Positions 8,335-16,541 of a stretch of 34,035 bases of DNA are shown here, piece after piece. Both the position numbers and the translations under genes were made by a program. Where the stretch lies: positions 1-34,035 of the forward strand of contig CAMPGR010000027.1 of assembly GCA_946885605.1 (NCBI GenBank). Direction: 5' to 3'. The DNA comes from an uncultured Pseudomonadota bacterium (lineage in GTDB: Bacteria; Pseudomonadota; Gammaproteobacteria; Burkholderiales; SG8-41). How positions within the stretch are numbered: the first letter of the stretch is position 1; every line of letters starts with the position of its first letter. The notes under the pieces are model-generated. The model saw only the letters and a program-made list of their open reading frames with translations, was not told the DNA's origin and did not search any database.

Positions 8335-8362
8335 ATGGTATACGGTGCGTACGCTACGTCAA
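8335..8362 (-). promoter_or_regulatory. Candidate promoter of the EamA transporter gene
   Basis: On the minus strand TTGACG (8362-8357) and TACCAT (8340-8335) are 16 bases apart, matching consensus at 5 and 4 of 6 positions. The predicted transcript start, near 8328, lies about 18 bases before the EamA ATG. An ATG at 8327 opens a six-residue frame whose TGA overlaps the EamA start as ATGA. No Shine-Dalgarno sequence is visible for either start. Confidence 0.45.
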
Positions 8363-8404
8363 ACTGGGCCGCCTCCAAGCGGGCACGATGAACGGCGCTC
8401 GAGG

Positions 8405-8794
8405 TCAGTGGTTGCGCAGGGATTCACCCTCGATCCTCACCGTGTCGCCGACGCGAAATTCAGGCTGGACGGCGTACGAAAAGACGCGCGCTGAGCCGTT
8501 GGCGAGTCTCGCGACGACTTCGTAGCGCTGGAGTTCGGCGGGTTGGGGCTGGTCCTCAAGGCCCGCAGACGCGGTTTGCGCGGCGCGGAGGAGGCGCACC
8601 TGTTCGATGCGGGCGCAGTCCGCGCACAGCTGCCGGATAGTGGGACCGGCGGCGGTTCCGCGGCCGGTTTTCGATTCTCCCTGGGGTGCGAGGCTCGGTA
8701 TGAGACCTGTCATTACGCCTACACCGACCACGCTGAAGATGATCACCGAAATCGCGGCGACCAGAAATACCGCATTGCTCGGCGTGTCCGACAT
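8405..8794 (-). CDS. Small membrane-anchored protein with a C-terminal domain like that of SlyB/glycine-zipper proteins
   Basis: I do not recognise this 129-residue protein as a named family. It has one N-terminal membrane helix (about residues 9-32, FLVAAISVIIFSVVGVGVMTG), then a Gly/Thr-rich linker. A C-terminal part (about 53-127) contains LCADCARIEQVR and then YEVVARLANGSARVFSY and FRVGDTVRIEG. This CxxC-VR followed by YEV-DGS-FRVGD pattern resembles the ends of SlyB-like glycine-zipper lipoproteins of betaproteobacteria. Here the glycine zipper itself is missing and the anchor is a plain membrane helix. The C-terminal part is probably periplasmic. A GGGGGGATTC ribosome-binding site precedes the ATG and a palindrome lies further upstream. 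The family resemblance is from memory and needs a profile search. Confidence 0.75.
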   Translation of the reverse strand: MSDTPSNAVFLVAAISVIIFSVVGVGVMTGLIPSLAPQGESKTGRGTAAGPTIRQLCADCARIEQVRLLRAAQTASAGLEDQPQPAELQRYEVVARLANGSARVFSYAVQPEFRVGDTVRIEGESLRNH

Positions 8795-8817
8795 GAATCC
8801 CCCCGTGCGCGCGCCTC

Positions 8818-8832
8818 CGCCGATGATCGGCG
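8818..8832. repeat. Perfect 15-base palindrome upstream of the small anchored-protein gene
   Basis: CGCCGAT and ATCGGCG flank one central base. The palindrome ends 24 bases before the ATG at 8794, where an operator or a short leader hairpin would be expected. No known regulator motif was recognised. Confidence 0.5.
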
Positions 8833-8913
8833 TTATGTCGAACTGATACTACAGCCTGCGACGGGCGGTAGCCATAGGAGGCAGTTGTGATTTTGTTGTA
8901 GCGGGCGAACGAA

Positions 8914-8939
8914 GCCGTGTAGCGCGCCCACTACACGGC
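8914..8939. repeat. 9-base inverted repeat downstream of acetoacetyl-CoA synthetase gene
   Basis: GCCGTGTAG (8914-8922) and CTACACGGC (8931-8939) are perfect complements around an 8-base loop. It lies about 40 bases past the stop of the synthetase gene. On that strand it is followed by TTCGTTCG rather than a real T-run, so it is at best an imperfect terminator. The 186-base gap (8795-8980) holds this repeat, the palindrome above and no gene. Confidence 0.45.
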
Positions 8940-8980
8940 GCTCGGGTGGATGACTTGGCGATGACGGGGAATGCCCGGCA

Positions 8981-10957
8981 TCATGGCGCCAGTTCGGGAC
9001 GCGACCGGAAATGCGCCAGCGCCTCCGGGTTCGCGAGCGCTTCCACGTTTTTCACCGGAAGGCCGTGCACGACGTTCCGGACGGCAAGCTCGACGATCTT
9101 GCCGCTCTTGGTGCGCGGAATATCGGGTACCTGAAGAACTTTCGCCGGCACGTGGCGGGGGGTCGCATGTTTGCGGATTTCGCTGCGGATGCGCTCGATG
9201 AGCGGCGCATCGAGGGTGAGCCCGTCGCGCAGCCGCACGAAGAGCACGATGCGCACGTCGTTGTCCCAGTTCTGCGCGATCGCGAGGCTTTCCACCACTT
9301 CATCCAGGCGCTCGACCTGCCGGTAAATTTCCGCAGTGCCGATTCGCACTCCGCCCGGATTGAGCACGGCGTCCGAACGTCCGTAGATCACGAGCCCGCC
9401 GCGCTCGGTCAATTCCACGTAGTCGCCATGACACCAGACGCCGGGAAATTTCTCGAAGTACGCCGCGCGGTACTTCGAGCCGTCCGGATCGTTCCAGAAA
9501 CCGACGGGCATCGAAGGGAAGGGTGCGCTACAGACGAGTTCACCCTTCTGCTCGACCACGGGACGGCCGGCGTCGTCGTAGACCTCGACCTTCATGCCGA
9601 GCCCCCGGCATTGCAGTTCGCCGCGCCATACGGGAAGCAGCGGATTCGCCATGGCGAACGATGAAATGAGATCCGTGCCGCCGGAAATCGAGGAGAGCTG
9701 GATATCGCGCTTGACGTCGCAATAGACGTAATCGAAGCTTTCGGGCGCAAGCGGCGAGCCGGTGGAAAGCATCGTCGTCAGCGTGTCGAGGCGGTGCGTC
9801 TCGCGCGGCACGAGACCGAGCTTCGCCACGGCGTCGATGTATTTGGCAGACGTGCCGAAGACGGTCATGCGTTCGGCATCGGCGTAGTCGAAAAGCACGT
9901 TTCCGTTGGCGATGAAGGGCGAACCGTCGTAGAGGAGCAGCGTGGCGCCCGCGGCGAGTCCGGAGACAAGCCAATTCCACATCATCCAGCCGCAGGTCGT
10001 GAAGTAGAACAGCCGGTCGTCCGGCTTCAAATCGGTATGGAGCACATGCTCCTTGAGATGCTGCAGCAGCGTGCCCCCCGCGCCGTGCACGATGCACTTC
10101 GGCACGCCGGTCGTGCCGGATGAGTACATGATATAGAGCGGGTGGTTGAAGGGCAGCCGCTCGAAGCGGATTTCGCGCGGGCGATAGGGCGCCAGAAAAG
10201 CGTGCACGTTCACCGAGCGCGGGATGTCCTCGATCCGCGGCGCGTGCTGCGTGTACGGCACGACGACGAGCTTCTCGACTGACGGCAAGCCTGCAATGAT
10301 TTCCGCGAGGCGGGGCCGCAGATCGATCAGCTTGCCGTTGTAGAAGTAGCCATCCGCGCTCACCAGTATCTTCGGCTCGATCTGGCCGAAGCGGTCGAGC
10401 ACGCCCTGAACGCCGAAATCCGGCGAGCACGACGACCAGATCGCGCCGAGACTCGTCGCGGCGAGCATGGCGATGATGGTGCCGGGAAGGTTCGGCATGT
10501 AACCGGCCACCCGGTCGCCGGGCTTCACGCCCGCCACCGCGAGCGCCTGGGCGAAACGAGAGGTTTCGGCGTAAAGCTCTGCGAAAGAGACGCGGCTCTT
10601 GACGCGATCCTCGCCCCGGAAGACGAGGGCCGTGGCACGATCGCGGCGGCGAAGCAGGTTTTCGGCGAAATTGAGCCGCGCATCGGGAAACCAGCGCGCC
10701 CCCGGCATCTTGTGCCCGTCCGCCAGTATGACGTCGCCCTGCGTGGCGGCGATCACATTGCAGAAACCCCACACCGCGTCCCAGAAACGCTCGGGATCCT
10801 CTACCGACCCTCGATAGAGGGTCGGGTAGTCGCGAGCGCGAACCCCGTAGCGCTCGCCGACGTAACGCATGAACGCCGTCAGATTGGCCGCTGCGATGCG
10901 CTGCGGAGAAGGACGCCACAACGGGCGATCGGTATCAGGGGCTGCTGCGTCCATCAT
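8981..10957 (-). CDS. Acetoacetyl-CoA synthetase (acetoacetate-CoA ligase)
   Basis: This enzyme activates acetoacetate with ATP and CoA, letting the cell use acetoacetate from PHB breakdown or ketone bodies. The 658-residue protein belongs to the ANL adenylate-forming superfamily. The phosphate-binding loop is [10 protein letters not shown] (278-287), the [20 protein letters not shown] segment (about 526-545) marks the hinge and CoA region, and Lys620 in TKSGK is the catalytic, acetylatable lysine. The N-terminal block with [12 protein letters not shown] and [14 protein letters not shown] is typical of acetoacetyl-CoA rather than acetyl-CoA synthetases. It follows lysS after 42 bases on the same strand. 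ATG codons at 10957 and 10954 are both possible starts. Its function fits the PHB genes 5 kb away. Confidence 0.93.
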   Translation of the reverse strand: MMDAAAPDTDRPLWRPSPQRIAAANLTAFMRYVGERYGVRARDYPTLYRGSVEDPERFWDAVWGFCNVIAATQGDVILADGHKMPGARWFPDARLNFAENLLRRRDRATALVFRGEDRVKSRVSFAELYAETSRFAQALAVAGVKPGDRVAGYMPNLPGTIIAMLAATSLGAIWSSCSPDFGVQGVLDRFGQIEPKILVSADGYFYNGKLIDLRPRLAEIIAGLPSVEKLVVVPYTQHAPRIEDIPRSVNVHAFLAPYRPREIRFERLPFNHPLYIMYSSGTTGVPKCIVHGAGGTLLQHLKEHVLHTDLKPDDRLFYFTTCGWMMWNWLVSGLAAGATLLLYDGSPFIANGNVLFDYADAERMTVFGTSAKYIDAVAKLGLVPRETHRLDTLTTMLSTGSPLAPESFDYVYCDVKRDIQLSSISGGTDLISSFAMANPLLPVWRGELQCRGLGMKVEVYDDAGRPVVEQKGELVCSAPFPSMPVGFWNDPDGSKYRAAYFEKFPGVWCHGDYVELTERGGLVIYGRSDAVLNPGGVRIGTAEIYRQVERLDEVVESLAIAQNWDNDVRIVLFVRLRDGLTLDAPLIERIRSEIRKHATPRHVPAKVLQVPDIPRTKSGKIVELAVRNVVHGLPVKNVEALANPEALAHFRSRPELAP

Positions 10958-10999
10958 CGCGCTTTCTGCACCGCTGCCTTGCAGACCGGAGGCCTGCGC

Positions 11000-12505
11000 T
11001 TATTCGGGCCGCATGTGCGGAAACAGTATCACGTCGCGGATCGACGGGCTGTCGGTGAGCAGCATCACAAGCCGATCGATGCCGATTCCCGCGCCCGAGG
11101 CGGGCGGCATCCCGTACTCGAGCGCGCGGATGTAATCCGCGTCGTAGTGCATGGCTTCCGCATCGCCGGCATCCTTTTGCGCGACCTGCTCGCGAAAGCG
11201 CTCCGCCTGGTCCTCGGGGTCATTCAGCTCGGAGAAGCCGTTCGCGATCTCCCGCCCGGCGATGTAGAGCTCGAACCGGTCCGTGATCTCCGGATGCAGA
11301 TCGTTGCTGCGGGCGAGCGGCGAGACTTCGGCCGGATAATCGACGATGAAGGTCGGCTCGAAGAGCATCGATTCCGTCGTATTCTCGAACAGCGTGAGCT
11401 GCAATCCGCCGATGCCGTCGCTCGGCTTGTAGGCGACCCCGAGCTCTTCCAGCTTCGAGATGAGCGCCTGACGGTCGCCGAGCAGCGCGTCGCCGTACTC
11501 GGGATGATAGTGCTTGATCGCCTGCGTGATGGTGAGCCGCTGATAGGGCTTCGCGAAATCGATCTCCCGCCCCTGGTAGGTCACTTTGGACGTGCCGAGC
11601 GCGGACTGCGCCGTCGCAAGCAGCATGCGCGGGATGATCTCCATCATGTACTCGTGATCGGTATAGGCGGCGTAGAACTCGAGCATCGTGAACTCGGGAT
11701 TGTGGCGCGTGGAGATGCCCTCGTTGCGAAAATTGCGGTTGATCTCGAACACGCGCTCGAAGCCGCCGACCACCAGCCGCTTGAGATAGAGTTCCGGAGC
11801 GATGCGCAGGTAGAGCTGCATGTCGAGCGCATTGTGGTGCGTGACGAAGGGGCGCGCCGCCGCGCCACCCGGGATCGGCTGCATCATCGGCGTTTCGACC
11901 TCGAGGTAGCCTTCCGCGAGCAGGAACTCGCGCATCGCCTGGATCACCCGCGAGCGCCGTGCGAACTTCTCGCGCGCTTCCTGGTTGACGATGAGATCGA
12001 GGTAGCGCTGCCGGTACTTCACCTCCTGGTCGGCAAGGCCGTGAAATTTTTCCGGCAGCGGGCGCAGCGACTTCGCGAGCAGCCGCACTTCCTGTGCGCG
12101 GACGGTGAGCTCGCCGGTGCGCGTCTTGAAGAGCACGCCGCGCACGCCGACGATGTCGCCGATGTCGTAGTGCTTGAACGCTTCATGGGCGGCGGCCCCG
12201 GTATCGCTCTCGCTCACGTAGATCTGCAGGCGCCCGCTCATGTCCTGGAGGGTCGCGAAAGCCGCCTTGCCCATCACGCGTTTGAGCATGATGCGGCCCG
12301 CGACCGTCACCGTCACGGCGCTCGCTTCGAGCGTCTCGCGGTCCGCGGCCTCGTGCTGTCTCGCGAGATCGGCCGCAAGGTGCTCGCGCCGGAAATCGTT
12401 GGGATACGCGATACCCTGCTCGCGCAGGGCGCGCAGCTTCGCGCGGCGTTCCTCGATGATCTGATTGCTGTCCTCGCCCGTGGGCTGAGGGCGCTGCTCG
12501 TCCAT
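11000..12505 (-). CDS. lysS: LysS, class II lysyl-tRNA synthetase
   Basis: LysS charges tRNA-Lys in the cytoplasm. The 501-residue length is standard for the class II enzyme. The N-terminal OB-fold anticodon-binding domain (about 65-150) includes [21 protein letters not shown]. The class II catalytic domain follows, with motif 2 [18 protein letters not shown] and motif 3 [11 protein letters not shown] near the C-terminus. It begins 10 bases after the prfB stop, the same order as in E. coli (prfB-lysS) and in the Xanthomonas rpf region, so the two are probably one transcript. No transcription terminator is evident between lysS and the following synthetase gene. Confidence 0.97.
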   Translation of the reverse strand: MDEQRPQPTGEDSNQIIEERRAKLRALREQGIAYPNDFRREHLAADLARQHEAADRETLEASAVTVTVAGRIMLKRVMGKAAFATLQDMSGRLQIYVSESDTGAAAHEAFKHYDIGDIVGVRGVLFKTRTGELTVRAQEVRLLAKSLRPLPEKFHGLADQEVKYRQRYLDLIVNQEAREKFARRSRVIQAMREFLLAEGYLEVETPMMQPIPGGAAARPFVTHHNALDMQLYLRIAPELYLKRLVVGGFERVFEINRNFRNEGISTRHNPEFTMLEFYAAYTDHEYMMEIIPRMLLATAQSALGTSKVTYQGREIDFAKPYQRLTITQAIKHYHPEYGDALLGDRQALISKLEELGVAYKPSDGIGGLQLTLFENTTESMLFEPTFIVDYPAEVSPLARSNDLHPEITDRFELYIAGREIANGFSELNDPEDQAERFREQVAQKDAGDAEAMHYDADYIRALEYGMPPASGAGIGIDRLVMLLTDSPSIRDVILFPHMRPE

Positions 12506-12515
12506 GATCGATCCG

Positions 12516-13623
12516 TTATGTAGAGCCCTGCTTCAGGCTCGCACTGATGAACTCGTCCAGCTCGCCGTCGAGCACGGCCTGCGTATTGCCGATCTCGACA
12601 TTGGTGCGCAGGTCCTTGATGCGCGACTGGTCCAGCACGTAGGAGCGGATCTGGTGCCCCCACGCGATGTCGGTCTTGCTGTCCTCGAGCGCCTTTTTCT
12701 CCTGCTCGCGCTTTCTCATCTCGAGCTCGTAGAGACGCGACTTGAGCATGGCCATCGCCTCGGCGCGGTTGCGGTGCTGCGAGCGGTCGTTCTGGCACTG
12801 CACGACGATGTTGGTGGGCAGATGCGTGATGCGTACCGCGGAGTCCGTCTTGTTGACATGCTGGCCGCCGGCGCCGGAGGCGCGAAACGTGTCGATGCGC
12901 AGATCCGCCGGATTGATCTCGATCTCTATCGTTTCGTCTACTTCGGGATATATGAACACGCTCGCGAAAGAGGTATGCCGCCGGTTGTTTGCGTCAAATG
13001 GCGACTTGCGCACGAGGCGATGAACCCCGCTCTCGGTGCGTAGATGCCCGTAGGCGTAATCCCCGCTCACCTTGAGCGTTGCGCTCTTGATGCCGGCCAC
13101 TTCACCGGGCGACTCCTCCAGCAACTCCACCCGGTAGCCCTTGCGCTCGCAATAGCGCAGATACATGCGCTCGAGCATCGCCGCCCAATCCTGCGCTTCG
13201 GTGCCTCCAGACCCCGCCTGAATGTCGATGAAGCAGTTGTTGGGGTCCATCGGGTTCGAGAACATGCGGCGGAACTCCATCTCCGCCACCGTTCGCTCGA
13301 GCGCCTCGGCATCGCGGGCGAGGCTCGTGAGCACGCCGTCGTCCTCTTCGCTGCGCGCCATGTCGAAAAGCTCGCACGCATCCCGGATGTCGCTGTCGAG
13401 GTGCGACAACGTGCCCACTACGGCTTCGAGTGTCTTGCGCTCCTTGCCGAGTTCCTGTGCGCGCTTGCTGTCGTTCCAGACAGCGGGGTCTTCGATGAGC
13501 TTGGTGACTTCCGCCAGCCGCTTCTGCTTGGCATCGAAGTCAAAGATACCTCCGAAGCGCCGTAGTGCGCGCCGCGATGTCCTGCAGTCGCTTTCCTACG
13601 GCATTGACCCGTTCTGCATCCAT
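12516..13623 (-). CDS. prfB: PrfB, peptide chain release factor 2 (programmed +1 frameshift)
   Basis: RF2 releases peptides at UGA and UAA codons. The gene is in two frames. A 27-codon first frame starts at the ATG at 13623 ([11 protein letters not shown]) and ends in CTT TGA at 13545-13540. Skipping the T at 13542 continues as GAC TTC GAT (DFDAKQKRL) to a TAA at 12516, giving about 368 residues (E. coli has 365). The stop-recognition tripeptide SPF is at about 207-209 and the catalytic GGQ at about 252-254 ([11 protein letters not shown]). The frameshift makes RF2 regulate its own synthesis, since low RF2 favours reading through the UGA. The gene lies between recJ and lysS. Confidence 0.96.
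13540..13553 (-). promoter_or_regulatory. prfB programmed +1 frameshift site
   Basis: The minus strand reads GGAGGTATCTTTGA. GGAGG (13553-13549) is the internal Shine-Dalgarno-like stimulator, TAT is the spacer codon, CTT (13545-13543) is the slippery codon and TGA (13542-13540) the RF2 stop. The following C (13539) completes the usual TGAC context. Stimulator and slippery codon have the same three-base spacing as in E. coli. Confidence 0.95.
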
Positions 13624-13627
13624 TCTG

Positions 13628-13657
13628 AAAAAACATCCCCGAGAAAACGGGATTATA
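13628..13657 (-). terminator. Terminator-like hairpin overlapping the candidate prfB -10 box
   Basis: On the minus strand an ATCCC...GGGAT hairpin (13653-13635; stem about 6 pairs with one bulged G; loop TTTTCT) is followed by six T bases (13633-13628), ending 5 bases before the prfB ATG. A perfect TATAAT (13657-13652) overlaps the first arm. Transcripts coming from recJ could form the hairpin and stop. Transcripts starting from this -10 box (start near 13645) would lack its first arm. No strong -35 was found. Confidence 0.5.
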
Positions 13658-13689
13658 CACAACGGTCCATGCCCTTCCCTGAGCGGAAA

Positions 13690-15396
13690 TCAGGCGGGCG
13701 GGGCGTGCCAGTGCTCCACCGAAAGTCGCACCGCCCGCGTGCCGTTGTACTCGTTCACCTCCATGCGATAGAGGGCGGCGATACGGGACGGCAGCGGATC
13801 GGTTGCGCCGAACAGCATCGCCTCGAACGTACGGTCTGCGCGCGCGAGGCGCAGTTTGAGATGGCGCTCGCCGACCACACGCTGGCTGCTCACGTCGAAC
13901 GTGTCGTAAAAGCGCGGCTCCGGAAAGCCGGCCCCCCAGACTTCCCGTTGCATGCGAAGAGCGAGATCGAGCCGGATATCGGCAACGTCGAGGCTTCCGT
14001 CGGTTTCAAGCTGGCGTTCGATGTCGGCAAACGTGAGCACGGCCTGCGCTGCGGCCTCGAAGGCCGTGGCAAAGCGCTCGAAATCGCGCTCGCGCAAGGT
14101 GAGTCCGGCTGCCGCCGCATGTCCTCCGAACCTGAGCAGCAGTCCCGGTTCGCGCTTGGCGATCAAGTCCAGCAGATCCCGCAAGTGCAGCGCCGGGATC
14201 GAGCGCCCCGAGCCCCTGATCTCGCCGTCGGCGCCGCGCGCAAACGCGATGGTGGGACGATGGAAACGCTCCTTCAGCCGCGAAGCGATGAGGCCCACGA
14301 CGCCGGCGTGCCAGGCGGGGTCGAAGAGCGCGAGTGTGTACCCCTCCTGCACCGCCATGCGCTCTACGGCCGCGAGCGCTGTTTCGTGCATCCCGGCTTC
14401 CACCAAGCGGCGCTCGCGGTTTAGCGCGTCGAGGTGGCCTGCGAGATCGCGCGTCCGTCCGGCGTCGTCGGTGATGAGGCACTCGATGCCAACTGCCATG
14501 TCGGCGAGGCGCCCTGCGGCGTTGATGCGCGGTGCAAGGACGAAGCCCAGGTCGTATGTCGTGGCGCATTGCGGATCGCGGCCGACGATTTCGAACAGTG
14601 CCGCGAGTCCCGGCTGCATGCGGCGGTTGCGTATGCGCTCGAGTCCCTGGCGCACGAGGATGCGGTTGTTGCGATCGAGCCGCACTACGTCGGCAACCGT
14701 GCCCAGCGCGACGAGATCGAGCAGGGCGCCGAGGTTCGGTTCCCGCATCTCGCGGAAGGCGCCGCGGCTGCGCAACTCCGCGCGCAGCGCCGTCATCAAA
14801 TAGAACATCACGCCCACGCCGGCAAGATGCTTGCTCGGGAAATCGCACCCCGGTTGGTTGGGATTGACGATGCACCAGGCCTCTGGGAGCGATGCGCCCG
14901 GCAGGTGGTGGTCGGTGATGAGCACCTTGAGCCCCCGCCGGTTTGCTTCGGCCACCCCTTCGACGCTCGCAATGCCGTTGTCTACCGTGATGAGGACATC
15001 GGGCGCGCACGTTTCCGCCGCGATGCCCACGATGTCCGGAGTGAGTCCATAACCATGCCGCATGCGGTCGGGAACGAGGTAATCGACATGCGCGCCGAAG
15101 GCGCGGAGCGCGCGTATGCCCACCGCGCAGGCGGTTGCGCCATCGGCATCGTAGTCCGCCACGATGAGGAGTTTTTCCTTGCGCGCGATCGCATCGGCAA
15201 GCAACTGCGCCATGTGCGCGAGATTGCGCATCGCCTCGGGGCGCGCGAGCCCCGAGAGTGCGCAATCGAGATCGGTGGTCTGCGCGATGCCGCGCGCGGC
15301 GTAGAGGCGGGCGAGCAGCGGGGGAACGTTTGCCTCGATCAGCCGCTCGACGCAGTCCGCCGGTGCGTTTCGCGTGACGATGAGCGGCGCTCGCAT
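13690..15396 (-). CDS. recJ: RecJ, single-strand-specific 5'-3' exonuclease
   Basis: RecJ degrades single-stranded DNA in RecF-pathway recombination, mismatch repair and base-excision repair. From the ATG at 15396 the protein is 568 residues, the usual size. DHH-family phosphoesterase motifs are intact: VADYDADG (79-86), TVDNG, and TDHHLPG with DHH at 162-164. The DHHA1 domain carries RFGGHAAAAGLTL, and an OB-like C-terminal domain follows. The start is fixed by an ATGA overlap with the rpfE stop; a longer reading upstream would lie inside rpfE. The rpfE-recJ-prfB-lysS order also occurs beside the Xanthomonas rpf cluster. Confidence 0.96.
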   Translation of the reverse strand: MRAPLIVTRNAPADCVERLIEANVPPLLARLYAARGIAQTTDLDCALSGLARPEAMRNLAHMAQLLADAIARKEKLLIVADYDADGATACAVGIRALRAFGAHVDYLVPDRMRHGYGLTPDIVGIAAETCAPDVLITVDNGIASVEGVAEANRRGLKVLITDHHLPGASLPEAWCIVNPNQPGCDFPSKHLAGVGVMFYLMTALRAELRSRGAFREMREPNLGALLDLVALGTVADVVRLDRNNRILVRQGLERIRNRRMQPGLAALFEIVGRDPQCATTYDLGFVLAPRINAAGRLADMAVGIECLITDDAGRTRDLAGHLDALNRERRLVEAGMHETALAAVERMAVQEGYTLALFDPAWHAGVVGLIASRLKERFHRPTIAFARGADGEIRGSGRSIPALHLRDLLDLIAKREPGLLLRFGGHAAAAGLTLRERDFERFATAFEAAAQAVLTFADIERQLETDGSLDVADIRLDLALRMQREVWGAGFPEPRFYDTFDVSSQRVVGERHLKLRLARADRTFEAMLFGATDPLPSRIAALYRMEVNEYNGTRAVRLSVEHWHAPPA

Positions 15397-16445
15397 CACC
15401 TCGCCTTCTCCCCGGCATAGTGCGCGAGCGAGCGGCGCATGCGCCAGAAACGCATGAGGTCCGTGCGACGCAGGTCGAAGCGCTGACAGGCCCCGATTCC
15501 CGGTGCAACGAGCGCGAGCTCTCGGAGTTGCCCGGCCTTCAGTGCGTCGAGGAGTGGTGCGATCCAGTGGACATCCAGCGCCTGGAGCGTGTTGCGCCAC
15601 GTCTCCAGGTCGCCGCGCCGCGCGGGGCGAACGAGCTGGCCGAGGAGCACGAGATGGTTTCTCCCGGCTCCGATTGCGAAATCCGACTTCAGCCATTCCT
15701 GCGCGCCCGGAGCGAGCGGCGCGGCCGCGATGTCGGCATGGGCAGCGAGCGCCACCGCGAGCGGGTCATCCCCGGTGAGTGTCGAAAAGTGGCGGCCCGG
15801 CACTGTTGCACGGCGGCCCCCGCCCCACAGCCACACGCCGTTGATGGGCAGCTCGCCGCGCGCCTCCCGCGCCTCGTTCACTCCATGGGCATGAAGCAGC
15901 ATCTGCGCTTCGTTCACGATGCGCTGCCAGTGCATTGCGTTTGCGCCGCGTAGCAGGAAGGGATCGATCGCTGCGCCTGCGACATCATCCAGCGCGGCAG
16001 TCGCGATCTGCGGATCGGCATCGAGGCGCAAGTACCAGCGCTCGGTGTGCGGCGCGCTGAAACGCAGGCCGTCCGCCTCGAAATGCGCGTTGAGCGCCGC
16101 GATGAGGGCGTCACTCTCGGCGCGCGAGACGGCGAATGCGCTCGCATCCGCGAGCACGAGCCGGTCGCGGTACGCGCGCAAATGAACGGGATCGGCGCGC
16201 AGCCAGTACCCCTCACCGACCTCGCCGCCGTCGATCGTGAGCGTGAGCGGCGCCACCGGCCAGTCGCGCTGCCGTTCCACTTCGAAGGCCTGGCACAGCC
16301 ATCCTTCCCAGCCGATGGGCGCAAAACGGCAGAGCCGCGCGCGTGCAGCGAGCGTTTCGAGATTCGGAAGGTGAAGTTCCCGGTAGGCCTCCTCGCCCGC
16401 GCCGCGCGACCACCACAGATGTGGTATCAATATCGTGCACTGCAT
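15396..16445 (-). CDS. rpfE: RpfE-type protein (phosphoglycerate-mutase/alkaline-phosphatase-like fold)
   Basis: This matches the RpfE-type regulatory protein family, which is related to cofactor-independent phosphoglycerate mutases and has no firm biochemical function. From the ATG at 16445 it is 349 residues. It begins CTILIPHLWW, has WLRADPVHLRAYRDRLVL and NEAQMLLHAHGVNEAR, and contains the INGVWLWGGG motif typical of the family. The name comes from the Xanthomonas rpf region, where the gene also neighbours recJ and prfB; a role in diffusible-signal-factor signalling is not implied here, as no rpfF, rpfC or rpfG is present. The stop overlaps the recJ start. It diverges from lolC across a 96-base gap in which I see only a weak TATGCT-type -10 candidate. 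Confidence 0.85.
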   Translation of the reverse strand: MQCTILIPHLWWSRGAGEEAYRELHLPNLETLAARARLCRFAPIGWEGWLCQAFEVERQRDWPVAPLTLTIDGGEVGEGYWLRADPVHLRAYRDRLVLADASAFAVSRAESDALIAALNAHFEADGLRFSAPHTERWYLRLDADPQIATAALDDVAGAAIDPFLLRGANAMHWQRIVNEAQMLLHAHGVNEAREARGELPINGVWLWGGGRRATVPGRHFSTLTGDDPLAVALAAHADIAAAPLAPGAQEWLKSDFAIGAGRNHLVLLGQLVRPARRGDLETWRNTLQALDVHWIAPLLDALKAGQLRELALVAPGIGACQRFDLRRTDLMRFWRMRRSLAHYAGEKAR

Positions 16446-16541
16446 GTCGGCGTCGTCCGCACGCACTTTAGCATACGGGCGCACGTGCTTTGCCGGGGGC
16501 GTTGTGGCAAACTGCGCCTTTATTTTTGCCGTCCCCGGAAG

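Noticed and set aside
10712..12523. 603-codon open frame antisense to the acetoacetyl-CoA synthetase and lysS
   Set aside because: It crosses two real genes and their spacer, with shadow-type composition and no recognisable motif.
15397..15696. recJ extended 100 codons upstream
   Set aside because: The added part lies inside rpfE and reads as low-complexity Arg/Ala/Pro. The ATGA overlap at 15396 gives a normal RecJ length.
15396..16445. Presence of a DSF quorum-sensing (rpf) system because of rpfE
   Set aside because: No rpfF, rpfC or rpfG is in the window. rpfE-recJ-prfB-lysS is a housekeeping neighbourhood that merely borders the rpf genes in Xanthomonas.
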